64,000 nucleotides of DNA, from NCBI GenBank assembly GCA_037953745.1, contig JBAKBP010000691.1, positions 124,001 to 188,000 on the forward strand, read 5' to 3'. Shown here piece by piece: positions 61,986-64,000 of this stretch. Source of the stretch: Lithodes maja. Lineage: Eukaryota; Arthropoda; Malacostraca; Decapoda; Lithodidae. Each line of letters starts with the position of its first letter. Positions within the stretch are counted from its first letter, which is position 1. The position numbers were made by a program, and so were the translations under genes. Below the pieces are notes generated by a model. It was given only the letters and a program-made list of their open reading frames with translations. It ran no database searches and was not told the DNA's origin.

Positions 61986-64000
61986 ACCTTTTGATGTGTT
62001 CGCCGCTCTTCTAGCGGCACCAAGGAGCGCGACGCCCCTCGTTATGGGTGGTGATCTGGTGCAGTAGACTGTTTGAAGCGACAGCTCGCTCCCTTGCGAG
62101 GATGGGCTCGTCTGGCACTTTTTGCAGTTCGACATCTAGGGCTCTCTTGAAGTTGTCTAACGAGATGTCCCTCATGTCTCTTACTCGCCGTGGGAGTTTG
62201 TTGAAGAGACGTGGGCCTCTGTGTGATAACCAGCCCTCTCACAGAGAGCCCATAGCACCCCTGTTATTCATCCGGGGGATTTCGCATTCCCAGCCTCTCC
62301 TATCACTGAATTTCATGACTATCGGAGTATGTAGGTTTGGTACTAAACCCTCTGCGATTTTCCACGTGTATATTATTAGGTAACGTTCTCTTCTACGTTC
62401 CAGTGAGTACACATTCAGTGCTCTTAAACGCTCCCAATAGTGTAGATGTTTTATCGAACTTATATGCGAAGTGAAATTTCTTTGTACACTCTAAGTCATT
62501 TATTTCATCTGCTTTGTATGGGGATGTTAATACGCTACAGTATTCAAGCCGCGGTAGCACTAGAGATTTGAAGAGCGTTATCATAGGCAATTCCCCGCGT
62601 GTTTTAAAAGTACGCAGAATCCAACCCGTTAGACGTTTCGCAGCCGCCACTTTGACCTGGTTATGTACTTTGAAACCCATATTTTCAGACATTAATACCC
62701 CAAGGTCTTTCACACTGTCTTTCCATTCTATTATGTGGTTAGATTCTGTTAAGTAATTTGTAATTTCTTTAACACCATTATTATCTCCGTACCGTATTAA
62801 TTGGAATTTTTCCTCATTGAATTGCATGTTGTTTTCCCTGGTCCACTTGAACACTACATTCATGTCTTCCTGCAGTCGGCCCGTGTCCTCTTGTGTGTTT
62901 ACTATCTTGCTTAATTTTGTGTCATCAGCAAAAGACGACACCGTACTGTGTCTGGTGTTGGTATCTATGTCGCAAATTAGTATGAGGAACAGAAGGGGCG
63001 CTAGCACTGTTCCTTGGGGCACTGAGCTTTTGACATCCGAAGGCTCAGATGTGACTTGGTTTACTGCTACTGATTGTTTTCGGTTTACGAGGAAATTGTA
63101 TATCCACCGTCCGATTTTCACAGTTATACCTTTTGCTTTCAGTTTGTGGGCTATTATACCATGGTCACATTTATCAAATGCCTTAGCAAAATCGGTGTAA
63201 ATGACATCCACGTTTTTCTTTTCTTCTAGCGCTTTAAGAATTTTGTCATAGTGTTCCAAAAGTTGTGAGAGACATGATCTTCCCGCTCTGAACCCATGTT
63301 GACCGGTGTTGTGTAGTTCATTTGTCTCCATGAATGTTGAAATTTTGCTTCGCAGGACTCGTTCGAAAACTTTAATGATGTGAGAGGTTAGAGCTACCGG
63401 GCGGTAGTTTTTTGGTAGTGCTTTACTCCCTCCTTTATGCAGTGGGGCAATTATTGCGTTTTGCAAGCTATCTGGTATGTCACCAGTGTCTAGACTCCTT
63501 CTCCACATTATAGCCAGGGGTTTTGAGAGGTTTTCCTTACATTTCTTCATTAGGATCGAATTCCATGAGTCCGGGCCTGGTGCCGAGTGGGATGGCATGT
63601 TGGAAATGGCCTCTTCTATGTCTTTTGAACCGAAATCAATATCCAGCATCTGAGGGGTTTCCGTGGGGGAGGTTTCCATGAAAAATATATTTTGGTCTCT
63701 GATGACTTTTGTTTCATCAGGCTCACTGAATGCCATTCATACTGCCTGCTTAAGAGTTCGCTCATTTCCTTTTTGTCCCCTGTGAAAGAGCCGTCCCCTT
63801 TGCTCAGTGGGCCGATGATTGATGTTGTTTTAGCCTTTTGTTTGGCGTATGAAAAGAAGTATTTGGAATTTTCCTTTATACCTGCAATAGCTTTCCTCTC
63901 CTCTTCCATATGTTGTAGTTCATATGATATTCTTAGCCTTTGTTCAATTTCCACAATTTCTCTATCTATTTCGACCTTTTGCCTATCCTGTAGATTTTGT
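61986..64000 (-). mobile_element. Jockey-like LINE, cut by the right window edge
   Basis: Minus-strand RT plus C-terminal domain; the endonuclease would lie beyond the right edge. It is a different family from the copies at 1-15.8 kb (no RNase H seen here). Confidence 0.85.
61990..63954 (-). pseudogene. Jockey-like LINE RT, frameshifted
   Basis: The 5' part reads KENSKYFFSYAKQKAKTTS and a frameshift occurs near 63735. The RT then runs to about 62490: SHSAPGPDSWNSILMKKC, LPKNYRPVALTSHIIKVFER, GQHGFRAGRSCLSQL, VIYTDFAKAFDKCDHG, SVPQGTVLAPLLFL and catalytic SSFADDTKLS. A second frameshift near 62480 leads to HYWERLRALN, RRRERYLIIYTWKIAEGL and GWLSHRGPRLFNKLPR, with an in-frame TGA near 62235. 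The YWERLRAL and GPRLFN motifs are typical of the C-terminus of this LINE group. It is inactive. Confidence 0.88.

Overview
The window is animal nuclear DNA: GT-AG introns, one recognisable conserved gene split into small exons, and a dense layer of non-LTR retrotransposons, TTAA- and TA-flanked DNA transposons, MITEs, tRNA-derived SINE-like units and minisatellites. The mix (RTE-like and Jockey-like LINEs, a CENP-B/jerky-like Tigger with a Pro-Gly-rich tail, piggyBac-like MITEs, abundant TA and ACAGTA microsatellites) suggests an arthropod, most likely a decapod crustacean. That assignment is inference, since no species marker is present. There is no operon, CRISPR array, rRNA or convincing tRNA gene.

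Host gene. Six exons on the minus strand (60160-60318, 57155-57268, 56410-56535, 55858-56014, 43564-43703, 38747-38924) join in frame with consensus splice sites. They encode the second half of a major facilitator protein of the MFSD14/HIAT1 type. The 5' exons lie beyond the right of the window or were not found. The last exon recognised ends at a donor that is itself the first unit of a 29-bp minisatellite (38093-38757).

Left third (1-15.8 kb). Two copies of one 6.6-kb LINE lie in the same minus orientation. Each has a gag-like ORF1 with three zinc knuckles and an APE-RT-RNase H ORF2. Copy A runs off the left edge with ORF2 open for 1168 codons. Copy B carries one frameshift in each ORF. The 620 bp at the 3' end of copy B (8607-9226) recur, inverted, in the 5' region of the Tigger element at 44.1-47.3 kb.

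Middle (16-38 kb). This part has no recognisable host gene. It is a chain of TTAA-flanked MITEs (several sharing one TTAA), a 35-bp minisatellite, SINE-like units, a 1-kb foldback element and degenerate RTE/Jockey remnants.

Right half (38-64 kb). The introns of the MFSD14-like gene hold a piggyBac-like element whose ORF lacks the catalytic core (40929-43252), an intact Tigger (44148-47343), a nested inverted repeat, two near-identical RTE copies (47798-49245 and 52304-55176), several pogo/Tigger-type ends, and an element inserted 22 bp from a splice donor. A Jockey-like LINE (61986 to the right edge, minus) closes the window.

No new multi-gene system is evident. The most interesting signals are the minisatellite made of splice donors with embedded AATAAA signals, a probable excision footprint visible by comparing two MITE copies, the LINE/Tigger shared module, and the core-less piggyBac ORF.
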